From the NCBI GenBank assembly GCA_040387375.1, contig JAZKDW010000050.1, forward strand, positions 62,001 to 126,000: a stretch of 64,000 nucleotides of DNA. Direction: 5' to 3'. Position 1 is the first letter of the stretch. Each line of letters begins with the position of its first letter. This stretch comes from JAZKDW01 sp040387375. GTDB taxonomy: Bacteria; Pseudomonadota; Gammaproteobacteria; Burkholderiales; Burkholderiaceae_D. The notes under the pieces are model-generated. The model ran no database searches. It worked only from the letters and a program-made list of their open reading frames with translations, and was not told the origin of the DNA. Below are positions 51,676 to 59,912 of this stretch, piece after piece. A program made the position numbers and the translations under genes.

Positions 51676-52827
51676 TTACAGCTCGCCGTAAGAATGCAGG
51701 CCTGACAGGAACATATTGACACCGAGGAAAGCAAAGGTCGTGACCAGCAGGCCGATCAAGGCCCACCACGCCGCTACCTGGCCGCGCAAGCCCTTCATCA
51801 GCCGCATATGCAGCCAGGCCGCGTAATTGAGCCAGACGATCAATGCCCAGGTTTCCTTCGGATCCCACGACCAGTACCCGCCCCAGGCTTCCGCGGCCCA
51901 CAGAGCGCCCAATATCGTTGCAATGGTAAAGAAGGTGAATCCGACTGCGATCGACTTGTACATGACATCGTCGAGCATTTCCAGCGCGGGCAGGCGGTCT
52001 GCCAGCATGCCGTTTGATTTCAGCAAATAAGCGATGGCCACCATCGCCGCCAAGGCAAAAGTGCCATAACCGATGAAGTTGGCCGGCACATGGATTTTCA
52101 TCCACCAGCTTTGCAGCGCTGGCACCAGCGGCTGAATTTCAGCGGCGTCGCGCGAGAGCGTGTACCAGATCAAAAAGCCGACTGCCGCTGAAATGATCAG
52201 CATCACGAACGGACCCAGCTGGCGTGTCTTGTAATGCTGTTCGTAATACAGATAGAACAACGCGGTAATCATGCAGAACAGGATGAAAACTTCATACAGA
52301 TTGGAAACCGGGATATGCCCGATATCGGCGCCCATCAGATAGGACTCGAACCAGCGCACCAGCATGCCGGTAAAACCCAGCACCACGGCGGCCCAGCACA
52401 ACTTGCTGCCGACAGCGCTGCCGAAATCCGATCTCGCAATCAATCCGCCCCAGTAAAACAGGGTGGACAAAAAGAACAGTGTGCTCATCCACAAAATGGC
52501 GGACTGGCTCGACAACAGATATTTCAGAAAGAACTTCGTGTTTGCCATTTCCAGCGAACCGCCATACATGGCGATCGCCGCCAATGACAAAATCGCCAGC
52601 AATGGGATCAGCCAGCGCACCGGTTTCCAGTGCCAGCCCAGCCAGGCAAAGGTGGGCGCGGACAGTACAAGAATCGCCTGTTCGTAATAATCCATGTAGG
52701 CGCTGAAGCGATTCAAGGCAAATAGCGATGCCGCCAGCAGCGCTGCGGCGTACAGCCAGTCGATCACGGTCAGGCGCTTGAAGAAACCCGGGGGCTGTGT
52801 GTAAACGTGATTCTGCGTTAATTCCAT
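51676..52827 (-). CDS. ccsA: CcsA/ResC-type cytochrome c biogenesis protein with WWD motif
   Basis: A 383-residue inner-membrane protein with about eight to ten helices. Together with ResB it forms the system II synthase that exports haem and attaches it to cytochromes c. The tryptophan-rich haem-handling motif is WGGYWSWDPKE near residue 306, flanked by conserved histidines (HVPANFIGYG and AAWLHMRLMKG). Some databases call this subunit CcsB. The frame is open 14 codons further, but ATG at 52827 has GGAG eight bases upstream. It follows resB by 111 bases. Confidence 0.95.
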   Translation of the reverse strand: MELTQNHVYTQPPGFFKRLTVIDWLYAAALLAASLFALNRFSAYMDYYEQAILVLSAPTFAWLGWHWKPVRWLIPLLAILSLAAIAMYGGSLEMANTKFFLKYLLSSQSAILWMSTLFFLSTLFYWGGLIARSDFGSAVGSKLCWAAVVLGFTGMLVRWFESYLMGADIGHIPVSNLYEVFILFCMITALFYLYYEQHYKTRQLGPFVMLIISAAVGFLIWYTLSRDAAEIQPLVPALQSWWMKIHVPANFIGYGTFALAAMVAIAYLLKSNGMLADRLPALEMLDDVMYKSIAVGFTFFTIATILGALWAAEAWGGYWSWDPKETWALIVWLNYAAWLHMRLMKGLRGQVAAWWALIGLLVTTFAFLGVNMFLSGLHSYGEL

Positions 52828-52938
52828 TTGTATTCTCCGCGGCGGTTCCGGCCAGAGCCAGGACCGCAATGTCCAGTTGCCATCAACAATTCAATTCAAT
52901 TTGATTCAGTATAGTAGAACTTCGCAATCCTCAATGCC

Positions 52939-55056
52939 TTACGCTTTCGGCGGTCCAACGTGGGCCAGTTGCCCCTTCAGCAATTCGAACTCCTTGTCGA
53001 AATCCAGTGTCTTGCGCTGAGAACTCATCGCCATCAATGCGTGCGACTGGCCATTCTCGTCGGACCTGATCCACACCCACAAGCGCCGCTCACGAATATA
53101 GAGCATCGAAAAAACGCCGAGCACCAGGAAAAAACAACCGAGATAAACCACTTTTTTCCCGGGCGAGCGTGTTACCTGCAAAACCGATGCCTTCACTTCA
53201 GTGAATTCTTTCAGTTGCAGATAAACGGGCGCGCCGTAAAAGGACGAGTCTGCGATCGCGTTGGTCGCAAGCTGCAAAAACCGCCCGTACTTCTCATCCG
53301 ATCCGACCGCCGGCAATCCGTCCTTTTCACGCGCCACTTGCCACAATTCCCACAGGCTGCCATTCAGGATTTTCATGAAAATATCGGCAGCTTTTTCCTG
53401 CTCTGCGGGCGGCACCCTTTCCAGAAGCCTGGACACGGCGATATAACCGGACTCCGTGCCATTGCCGGCAAAGATGCTCAATCCCTTCAGTGCGGACTCC
53501 TGCAGCTGCGTTCGCAGATTATCCGCGCCGTCGCGTGTTGGCGGCATGGCGCGCTGCGCGTAACGTTGTGCGGCCAGTGCACGCAATTCCGGATTCAGGA
53601 CGGCGGCACGCAAGCGCATCCATTCTTCCACTGAATCGTTATCGTCGGACGGGATGCGCAGATAGCGGAACGCCTCACTCGGTGAATCACGCACGCCAGC
53701 AAGAAATACCCAATTGCCGTCGGCCAGCATCGGTTGCATGTAATTATGAAATTCGCGGGCTTGCCCGGTCTTGTCGCGCAATTTGTATTGCACGCTCGGC
53801 CCGACGTTTTTCAGGTCCTTGTTGTTGGCATTTTTTCCGGCCGAACCGAGATTCTTGTTTAATCCCTCGGTAACCTTCTGGTTGAAGCTTTTATTCGTGT
53901 TGACCGCACGCAGGTCTTGTCCGCTCTGCGCCATGTTTTCCACGTTGAACGGGCGGAAGCCGGACCACTCGACCGTGTATTCGTTTTTGCCGCTGGTGTT
54001 TCCCAGCGGTGTGGCGCCACCGACTTCGCCGGCAAGCGGGAAATGATACGACTGCGCCCCGACCATCGGATAGCCGGTCAAGCTCAATTTACTGCCGCCA
54101 TCTTCAAAACTGGATTGATAGACCGCCAGCCCCTTGTAAATCAATGGGTGGTTGACTTTGATCGTCGCCGGAAAAGTCTTGCCGGTTTCATGATCGGTCA
54201 CCACGACCTCGCTGGCGAACAGCTTGGGCATGCCAGTCGAGTAAAAATCGATGATGAATTTTTTCAGCTGTATCGTGAAAGGCAGGTCCTGGATCAGCAC
54301 GCCGTTATGCTGGGGGATGATCGCGGTATTGCTGCTGCCCCCCTCGGGAATCAGGGTATTGCCGCGGAAAGTCGGATTACCCAGGCCCAGCCGGTGCTGC
54401 GCCGGGATTTCCGCAATGACGCCACTACCGCCAAATGGCGTTTTGCCATAAAACCATTGCTGAAAACGAATCGGCAACTCGGAATCAAGCAGGCCGCCAA
54501 CACAAATGATGACAATCGCGCTGTGCGCAAAAATGTATCCCCATTTGTTGGCCGCACCCTGTTTGGCAGCGATCAGCGTCGCATTCTCTTTTTCAAGTAC
54601 CTTGATTTTGTAGCCATTCGCGGCAATCCGGTTTGCAGACTGCTGCGTCAGCGCGGCCCGCGACAGGTTCTCGGTCCATTCGGCCTTGTGGTGGAAATTA
54701 CGTAGCGATTGTTCGCGTACATTCTCGCGCCAGCTGCGCATGTCCTTCAACATCTTCGGCCCATTGCGCGTGAGGCACAGCGAGGTCGACAACATCAGAA
54801 AACCCAGAATCAGCAAGAACCACCATGCGGAATACACCGAATACAGCCCAAGCTTGCCGAACAGATCAAACCAGAAAGGGCCGAACTGATTTACATAATT
54901 GGTCATCGGCTCGTTCTGCTTCATCACCGTGCCAATGACCGAGGCGATCGCAAGCAGGGACAGCAAGCTGATGGCAAAACGCATCGACGACAACAGCTCT
55001 ACTGCGTCTGCGAGCCAGCGACGATTGGTCTTCAGTTCGATTCCGGTGGTGCTCAT
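52939..55056 (-). CDS. resB: ResB-type cytochrome c biogenesis protein
   Basis: A 705-residue protein with three N-terminal helices (about 28-47, 65-95 and 165-185), a large periplasmic domain (about 190-640) and a last membrane helix (GKKVVYLGCFFLVLGVFSMLYI) followed by a cytoplasmic tail. It presents apocytochrome and haem together with CcsA. SSMRFAISLLSLLAIASVIGT and IKVNHPLIYKGLAVYQSSFEDGGS are ResB hallmarks. I chose ATG at 55056 (MSTTGIELKTNRRW), 15 codons inside the open frame, since the longer form would start inside the upstream terminator region. Confidence 0.95.
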   Translation of the reverse strand: MSTTGIELKTNRRWLADAVELLSSMRFAISLLSLLAIASVIGTVMKQNEPMTNYVNQFGPFWFDLFGKLGLYSVYSAWWFLLILGFLMLSTSLCLTRNGPKMLKDMRSWRENVREQSLRNFHHKAEWTENLSRAALTQQSANRIAANGYKIKVLEKENATLIAAKQGAANKWGYIFAHSAIVIICVGGLLDSELPIRFQQWFYGKTPFGGSGVIAEIPAQHRLGLGNPTFRGNTLIPEGGSSNTAIIPQHNGVLIQDLPFTIQLKKFIIDFYSTGMPKLFASEVVVTDHETGKTFPATIKVNHPLIYKGLAVYQSSFEDGGSKLSLTGYPMVGAQSYHFPLAGEVGGATPLGNTSGKNEYTVEWSGFRPFNVENMAQSGQDLRAVNTNKSFNQKVTEGLNKNLGSAGKNANNKDLKNVGPSVQYKLRDKTGQAREFHNYMQPMLADGNWVFLAGVRDSPSEAFRYLRIPSDDNDSVEEWMRLRAAVLNPELRALAAQRYAQRAMPPTRDGADNLRTQLQESALKGLSIFAGNGTESGYIAVSRLLERVPPAEQEKAADIFMKILNGSLWELWQVAREKDGLPAVGSDEKYGRFLQLATNAIADSSFYGAPVYLQLKEFTEVKASVLQVTRSPGKKVVYLGCFFLVLGVFSMLYIRERRLWVWIRSDENGQSHALMAMSSQRKTLDFDKEFELLKGQLAHVGPPKA

Positions 55057-55089
55057 GTAAGTATGCTCATAGCTGATGGCAGGGCGTCC

Positions 55090-55123
55090 CGCAAAAAACA
55101 AAAGGGGCAGCCTTGGCCGCCCC
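55090..55123 (-). terminator. Rho-independent terminator of the cytochrome c4 gene
   Basis: An 8-bp stem with one G-U pair (55104-55111 with 55116-55123) is followed on the minus strand by TTTTGTTTTTT. It stands 31 bases after the cytochrome gene, before resB. Confidence 0.8.
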
Positions 55124-55153
55124 CTTCATCGATACTGCTTGTTCTTGTTGTGA

Positions 55154-55813
55154 TTACTTGAGGCCTGCAATGTAGTCCGATACCGCCTGAATTTCATCAT
55201 CCGACAGGCGTTTGGCAATTGTGGTCATTTGCGCGCTGTTTTTGCGCGCGCCGGAACGGAAATTGGTCAACTGCGTCGCCGTGTACTCCTGATGCTGACT
55301 GCCGATGCGTGCAAACTGCGCCGGAATACCAGCGCCGCTCGGGCTGTGACAGGCCGCACAGGCTGGCACTTTTTTCTCTGCAATGCCGCCGCGATAAATC
55401 TTCTTGCCGATCTCGACGGACTCCTTGTTTTTTGCCGCGCCTGGCTTCAGGGCTTGGGCGTCAAGGTAAACCGCGATATTTTTCATGTCTTCATCGGTCA
55501 ACAACTTGGCGATCGGACTCATGATCGCATTGTTGCGTTCAGTACCTTTGAAATTGATCAACTGTTTGTAGATATAAGATTCATGCTGTGCCGCCAATTT
55601 GGGGTTTTGTGCAATCGTGGAATTGCCCGCGGCGCCATGACACGATACGCAGGCAGCGATATTGCGTGCCGCATCACCATTGACATAAATCGCTTCACCC
55701 TTGGCAGGATCGGCCTTGGCAACTTTTTTTTCTTCTGCAGCGATGGCGAGGGAAGATACTGCCAGCAATGCTACAAACAAGGATTTAACATACGGTAAAA
55801 ACGCACGATTCAT
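55154..55813 (-). CDS. Cytochrome c4, dihaem periplasmic electron carrier
   Basis: A 219-residue protein with a signal peptide ending near AIAAEE (residue 26) and two similar cytochrome c domains. Haem sites are CVSCH (55-59) and CAACH (152-156). The Met ligands are probably in NAIMSPIA and SAQMTTIAKRL. It carries electrons from the bc1 complex to terminal oxidases. It is adjacent to the resB-ccsA pair that makes such cytochromes, and divergent from engB with 158 bases between them. Confidence 0.93.
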   Translation of the reverse strand: MNRAFLPYVKSLFVALLAVSSLAIAAEEKKVAKADPAKGEAIYVNGDAARNIAACVSCHGAAGNSTIAQNPKLAAQHESYIYKQLINFKGTERNNAIMSPIAKLLTDEDMKNIAVYLDAQALKPGAAKNKESVEIGKKIYRGGIAEKKVPACAACHSPSGAGIPAQFARIGSQHQEYTATQLTNFRSGARKNSAQMTTIAKRLSDDEIQAVSDYIAGLK

Positions 55814-55971
55814 TCACACACCCTGAGACTTGATTTTAAAATTCTGCGCTGTTGGAGGCGATCATATTATTCTGCATAACCGCGCCGATTCGGCCCAACA
55901 GTCCGTAACCCCTTATTGTACAATAGCTTTCTGGCGTTTTCGCCCCTTCCGCTGCATTTTCTGTTCCTCCT

Positions 55972-56682
55972 ATGTCCCAACTTTGGCAAGCTCGTTTTTT
56001 CACTACGGTGAACCATCTGCGCGATTTGCCTGATACGCAAGTCCCTGAAATCGCTTTTGCCGGCCGCTCCAACGCCGGCAAATCCACCGCCATCAATATC
56101 CTGTGTAATCAGAAGAAGCTTGCCTTTGCGTCGAAAACGCCTGGCCGCACTCAACACATTAACTATTTTTCGATTGGCGGCGCCCAGGTCGGCCAGCATC
56201 GGAAAGATGAAACCAAGACTGACGAGATCCGCGCCTTGTTGGTCGACTTGCCCGGTTATGGCTACGCTGAAGTGTCCGGATCGGCAAAACTGCATTGGCA
56301 AGAGTTACTCGGGGATTACGTGCAAAGGCGCGAGCAGCTGGCTGCGCTGGTGCTGATCATCGATTCGCGCCGGCCATTTACCGCGCTTGATATCCAGATG
56401 CTCGAGTGGTTTGCGCCTACCGGCAAGCCGATTCATTGCATTCTTACCAAGGCTGACAAGCTCAATCGGAACGATGGCGCAAATGCGTTGCGACTTGCGC
56501 GCACGGTGCTGAGCAGCTATGTTGATGCAGAAGGAAAACCTTTTGAATTCACCGCACAATTGTTTTCAGCGCTGAAGCGTACCGGACTGGATGAGGCAAA
56601 TGACCGCATTGTCAGTCTGCTCGGCCTGGCAGAAAAACCAGTGCAGCCTGCAACTTCCAAAGCAGAAGATGACGGTGAATAA
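55972..56682 (+). CDS. engB: EngB (YihA/YsxC), ribosome biogenesis GTP-binding protein
   Basis: A 236-residue GTPase needed for 50S assembly. The G1 motif is GRSNAGKS (31-38), the G2 region contains TPGRTQHINYF, G3 is LVDLPGYGYAE and G4 is LTKADKLNR. Compared with E. coli YihA there is an extra stretch near RKDETKTDEIRALL before G3 and an acidic C-terminal tail. The pairing with a divergent cytochrome c4 gene is common in proteobacteria. Confidence 0.97.
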   Translation: MSQLWQARFFTTVNHLRDLPDTQVPEIAFAGRSNAGKSTAINILCNQKKLAFASKTPGRTQHINYFSIGGAQVGQHRKDETKTDEIRALLVDLPGYGYAEVSGSAKLHWQELLGDYVQRREQLAALVLIIDSRRPFTALDIQMLEWFAPTGKPIHCILTKADKLNRNDGANALRLARTVLSSYVDAEGKPFEFTAQLFSALKRTGLDEANDRIVSLLGLAEKPVQPATSKAEDDGE

Positions 56683-56870
56683 AAAAAACCCTGGAGAAAG
56701 GGGATTATCTCCAGGGTAGTAACGCCTTCTCGTCAAGAAACGATACGGCCCCGCTCAGGGAGGAGAAGCGGGAGGTGAATGATCACCTACAAGCTCTGAT
56801 GGACAGGAACGGGAAAAGTTTCAAACATTTTTAATTCCGGGTTGTTTAACTTTATTTTGTATTGATTAAT
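56683..56870. ncRNA. Structured leader upstream of hemB with a minus-strand terminator hairpin
   Basis: This 188-base spacer has three inverted repeats: 56688-56697 with 56708-56717 (10 bp, perfect), 56750-56755 with 56767-56772 (6 bp) and 56773-56778 with 56783-56788 (6 bp). The first is followed by T8 on the minus strand, not the plus strand. I recall a published hemB RNA motif found upstream of hemB in Burkholderiales; this may be a member, but I could not compare it. It could act as a leader of hemB or as an RNA made from the opposite strand. Confidence 0.5.
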
Positions 56871-57884
56871 ATGATTGATCACCTTAAATCCGCCCAGTTT
56901 CCTGCAATACGGATGCGACGCATGCGCAAGGATGCTTTTTCGCGAGCAATGATGCGCGAGAATGTCCTGACAGCCGCTGATCTCATTTATCCGGTATTTA
57001 TCCTCGATGGCAAGAACCAGCGTGAAAAAGTGTCTTCCATGCCCGGCGTTGAACGCCTGTCGATTGACTTGTTGCTGGGCGTGGCCGAAGAGTGTGTGTT
57101 GCTGGGCATCCCGGTCATGGCCTTGTTCCCGGTTATTAATCCGACACTGAAAACGCCGGATGGCAGCGAGGCATTCAATCCGAAGGGTTTGGTGCCGCGC
57201 GCCGTGCGGGAGTTAAAACAGCGCTTTCCGGAACTGGGCATATTGACCGACGTCGCGCTCGACCCTTATACCAGCCACGGCCAGGATGGCGTAATCAATG
57301 CGGATGGTTATGTCCTCAATGATGAAACCACGGGCTTGCTGGTCAGGCAGGCACTGGTTCAGGCGGAAGCTGGCGTCGATATCGTCGCGCCATCCGACAT
57401 GATGGATGGACGTATTGCCGCCATTCGCAACGCGCTGGAATCACGTCATCTTATTCACACACGTATCATGGCCTACTCCGCCAAATACGCATCGGCGTTT
57501 TATGGGCCATTCCGCGAGGCGGTGGGATCGTCGACCAGTCTGGGCAAAGGCGACAAGGCCAGTTACCAGATGGATCCTGCCAACAGCGATGAAGCATTGC
57601 GCGAAGTCGCGCTCGACATTGCCGAAGGTGCTGATATGGTGATGGTCAAACCGGGCATGCCGTATCTGGATATCGTGCGTCGTGTCAAGGATGAGTTCAA
57701 GATGCCGACCTTTGCTTATCAGGTGAGCGGCGAATACGCGATGATCCAGGCCGCCGCTCAGAACGGCTGGCTCGATCACGACAAGGCAATGATGGAATCA
57801 ATGATGGCATTCAAGCGCGCGGGTGCTGACGGTGTGCTCACGTATTTTGCACGCGATATCGCGCGGCGCTTGCATCTCGGTTAA
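56871..57884 (+). CDS. hemB: HemB, delta-aminolevulinic acid dehydratase (porphobilinogen synthase)
   Basis: Condenses two aminolevulinate molecules to porphobilinogen in haem synthesis; 337 residues. The two active-site lysines are in YSAKYASAFYGPFR and MVKPGMPYLD, and VAPSDMMDGRI is the conserved substrate loop. The metal site region TDVALDPYTSHGQDG replaces the three cysteines of the zinc type with Asp/Ser/Thr residues, which suggests the magnesium-dependent type. A TTG at 56862 is in frame, but ATG at 56871 is preferred. Confidence 0.97.
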   Translation: MIDHLKSAQFPAIRMRRMRKDAFSRAMMRENVLTAADLIYPVFILDGKNQREKVSSMPGVERLSIDLLLGVAEECVLLGIPVMALFPVINPTLKTPDGSEAFNPKGLVPRAVRELKQRFPELGILTDVALDPYTSHGQDGVINADGYVLNDETTGLLVRQALVQAEAGVDIVAPSDMMDGRIAAIRNALESRHLIHTRIMAYSAKYASAFYGPFREAVGSSTSLGKGDKASYQMDPANSDEALREVALDIAEGADMVMVKPGMPYLDIVRRVKDEFKMPTFAYQVSGEYAMIQAAAQNGWLDHDKAMMESMMAFKRAGADGVLTYFARDIARRLHLG

Positions 57885-57895
57885 GTGTAGCCAGG

Positions 57896-59020
57896 ATGAA
57901 CATCTTCATCATCAGTGAAACCCTGGTCACACGGTGTACCACCCTGCCCGAAACACTTCCGCCTGATGGTTTTCTTTGGCTCGATGCCACCCATGACGAA
58001 GTGGCGGCCGATCCCGAGGCGTGGCGTGAAGCGGTCGAACGCGGATCCGGCGTGCGTATTTACGATCCGCATCTGACCGACGCCCTCAATCTGAAACACC
58101 CGTCGTATTTCGACTCGACGCAAGACTATGAGATGGTCGTTTTTCGCAAGCTGGCGCTGACCGCAACCGCCGACAATGCAGCGGAGAGTACCACCGAGAG
58201 CTCGCCGGAAAACAGAGCGATCAAACGCAAGGTGCCGCCAGCCCTCAGCAAACTGGCAACACAACCGGTGACATTTTTCCTGATGGACCGCGTGCTGGTG
58301 ACGGTGCATGCCGCCCACAGCCGCACCATCGATGCGGCGCGCAATCGTCTGCTTGACTACAAATACAAACCGGAAGGCAGCGCGCATGCCAGCCGCCCGC
58401 CGGCATCGCCAAAAGAACTGATGCTGCGGCTGCTGAATGCGATGGTCGACCAATACCTCGATTTGCGCCAACCGCTGACCATGCAAATCGATCGCTGGCA
58501 ACGGGCTTTGCTGAACCCGCGCCGGCCATTCAACGACTGGATGGCGCTGCTTGACGCGCGCATTGAGCTGCGCAAGCTGGACCATCTCTGCGAAGAGCAG
58601 CACGATGCGCTGCAAGAACTGCGCGACCATGCGGTGGATATTCACGGCATGAGCGAAAGCCGGGCGAACGACCTGCTGCTGGTGCGCATCAACGATGTGA
58701 TGGAACATATCACGCGCGTGCTGAACCACGCGCGCCGGCTCGAATCATCGATCGAATCGGCAGTGCAGATTCACTTCTCGGCTATGGCGCATCGGACCAG
58801 CGAAATCATGCGAACGCTGACCGTGCTCACCGCCATGTTCATGCCGCTGACCGTGATCACTGGCATCTTCGGAATGAATTTTGTCGATATGCCGCTGTTG
58901 AAAGACAAGTCCGGCTTCTGGATCGCGATGGGGGCGATGGCGCTGATTATCGTGGGCCTGCTGTTTTTCTTCCGGCGTAAACATTATCTGGAGGATCAGC
59001 CTCCGGACAGCTCCCGCTGA
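57896..59020 (+). CDS. corA: CorA-family magnesium/cobalt transporter
   Basis: A 374-residue inner-membrane channel of the CorA type. A large cytoplasmic N-terminal domain (about 1-305) includes long helices. The two C-terminal membrane helices follow, with the GMN selectivity motif at 326-328 (FGMNFVDM) and basic residues RRKHYL at the end. A charged insert of about 30 residues (85-115, AAESTTESSPEN...) is longer than usual. It begins 11 bases after hemB and is probably co-transcribed with it. Confidence 0.95.
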   Translation: MNIFIISETLVTRCTTLPETLPPDGFLWLDATHDEVAADPEAWREAVERGSGVRIYDPHLTDALNLKHPSYFDSTQDYEMVVFRKLALTATADNAAESTTESSPENRAIKRKVPPALSKLATQPVTFFLMDRVLVTVHAAHSRTIDAARNRLLDYKYKPEGSAHASRPPASPKELMLRLLNAMVDQYLDLRQPLTMQIDRWQRALLNPRRPFNDWMALLDARIELRKLDHLCEEQHDALQELRDHAVDIHGMSESRANDLLLVRINDVMEHITRVLNHARRLESSIESAVQIHFSAMAHRTSEIMRTLTVLTAMFMPLTVITGIFGMNFVDMPLLKDKSGFWIAMGAMALIIVGLLFFFRRKHYLEDQPPDSSR

Positions 59021-59042
59021 GTAGTCGGCTTTTCAACCTCCC

Positions 59043-59083
59043 AAAAAAATAGCGCCCAATTTTTTATCGGGCGCTATTTTTTT
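59043..59083. terminator. Bidirectional terminator between corA and the peroxiredoxin gene
   Basis: A 9-bp perfect stem (59049-59057 with 59069-59077) is flanked by an A-run on the left and a T-run on the right, so it can stop transcription from both convergent genes. Confidence 0.93.
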
Positions 59084-59096
59084 GTGGCGATGAAGA

Positions 59097-59735
59097 TTAT
59101 TTGTTTGGCTGCGGTGTCATGCGCAAATAGGGACGCGGCGCAGTATAGCCTTTTGGATATTTTTGTTTAATGACTGCTTCGTCCTGGATGGTCAGCGGGA
59201 TGATCACATCATCGCCATCACGCCAGTTGCCCGGGGTCGCGACGGTGTAGCCATCAGTCAGCTGAAGCGCATCGATGACGCGCAGTATTTCATCAAAATT
59301 GCGGCCGGTACTCATCGGATAGGTAATGGTAAGGCGTACTTTCTTTTTCGGATCGATGACAAACAATGATCGCACCGTCATGGTCTCGGACTGATTCGGA
59401 TGGATCATGTCATACAATGCCGCCACGGATTTATCCGCATCGGCAATGATGGGAAAACCGACCACGGTCTTTTGTGTTTCTTCAATATCCTTGATCCATT
59501 GCAGATGCTTGTCGGCGGGATCCACCGATAGCGCAATCGCTTTTACATTTCGCTTGTCAAATTCGGACTTCAGTTTTGCAGTCAGGCCCAGCTCGGTCGT
59601 GCAGACGGGCGTGAAATCGGCAGGATGAGAAAACAGCACTACCCACGAATCGCCAGCCCATTCATGGAACTTGATCTTGCCCACAGAGGAATCTTGTTCA
59701 AAATCAGGGGCGATATCGCCCAATCGCAAGCTCAT
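59097..59735 (-). CDS. 1-Cys peroxiredoxin (Prx6-type AhpC/TSA family)
   Basis: A 212-residue peroxidase. The peroxidatic cysteine is Cys45 in HPADFTPVCTTE. The C-terminal 1-cysPrx domain is present (SLFVIDPKKKVRLTITYP, GDDVIIPLTIQDEAVIKQKYPKGY), and no resolving cysteine is seen, so reduction needs an outside thiol. The frame is open for 26 more codons into a 10-base tandem repeat; ATG at 59735 with AAGGAG upstream is the true start. The 177-base spacer to dsbD contains that repeat. Confidence 0.95.
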   Translation of the reverse strand: MSLRLGDIAPDFEQDSSVGKIKFHEWAGDSWVVLFSHPADFTPVCTTELGLTAKLKSEFDKRNVKAIALSVDPADKHLQWIKDIEETQKTVVGFPIIADADKSVAALYDMIHPNQSETMTVRSLFVIDPKKKVRLTITYPMSTGRNFDEILRVIDALQLTDGYTVATPGNWRDGDDVIIPLTIQDEAVIKQKYPKGYTAPRPYLRMTPQPNK

Positions 59736-59760
59736 GGCATTCTCCTTAAAATCGCTATAA

Positions 59761-59808
59761 ACGAAAAGAAACGCAAAGAAACGCAAAGAAACGCAAAGAA
59801 ACGCAAAA
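59761..59808. repeat. Tandem 10-bp repeat upstream of the peroxiredoxin gene
   Basis: The unit ACGCAAAGAA occurs three times in perfect tandem (59771-59800), with one imperfect copy before (59761-59770) and a partial copy after (59801-59808). The period equals one helical turn, so the A-tracts are in phase. It stands 26 bases upstream of the peroxiredoxin start codon. Confidence 0.9.
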
Positions 59809-59912
59809 ACCAACTATATCCAAGCTTGGAGATCCGCTCAACGATTATTACCGATTATGCAAATTACTTCCTGCTATGAGTCAATCCGCCAGCATCATGG
59901 GAAGTCGCCTTG

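Noticed and set aside
59761..59808. CRISPR-like look of the repeat before the peroxiredoxin gene
   Set aside because: The units are 10 bases long and directly adjacent, without spacers, and no cas genes are in the window.
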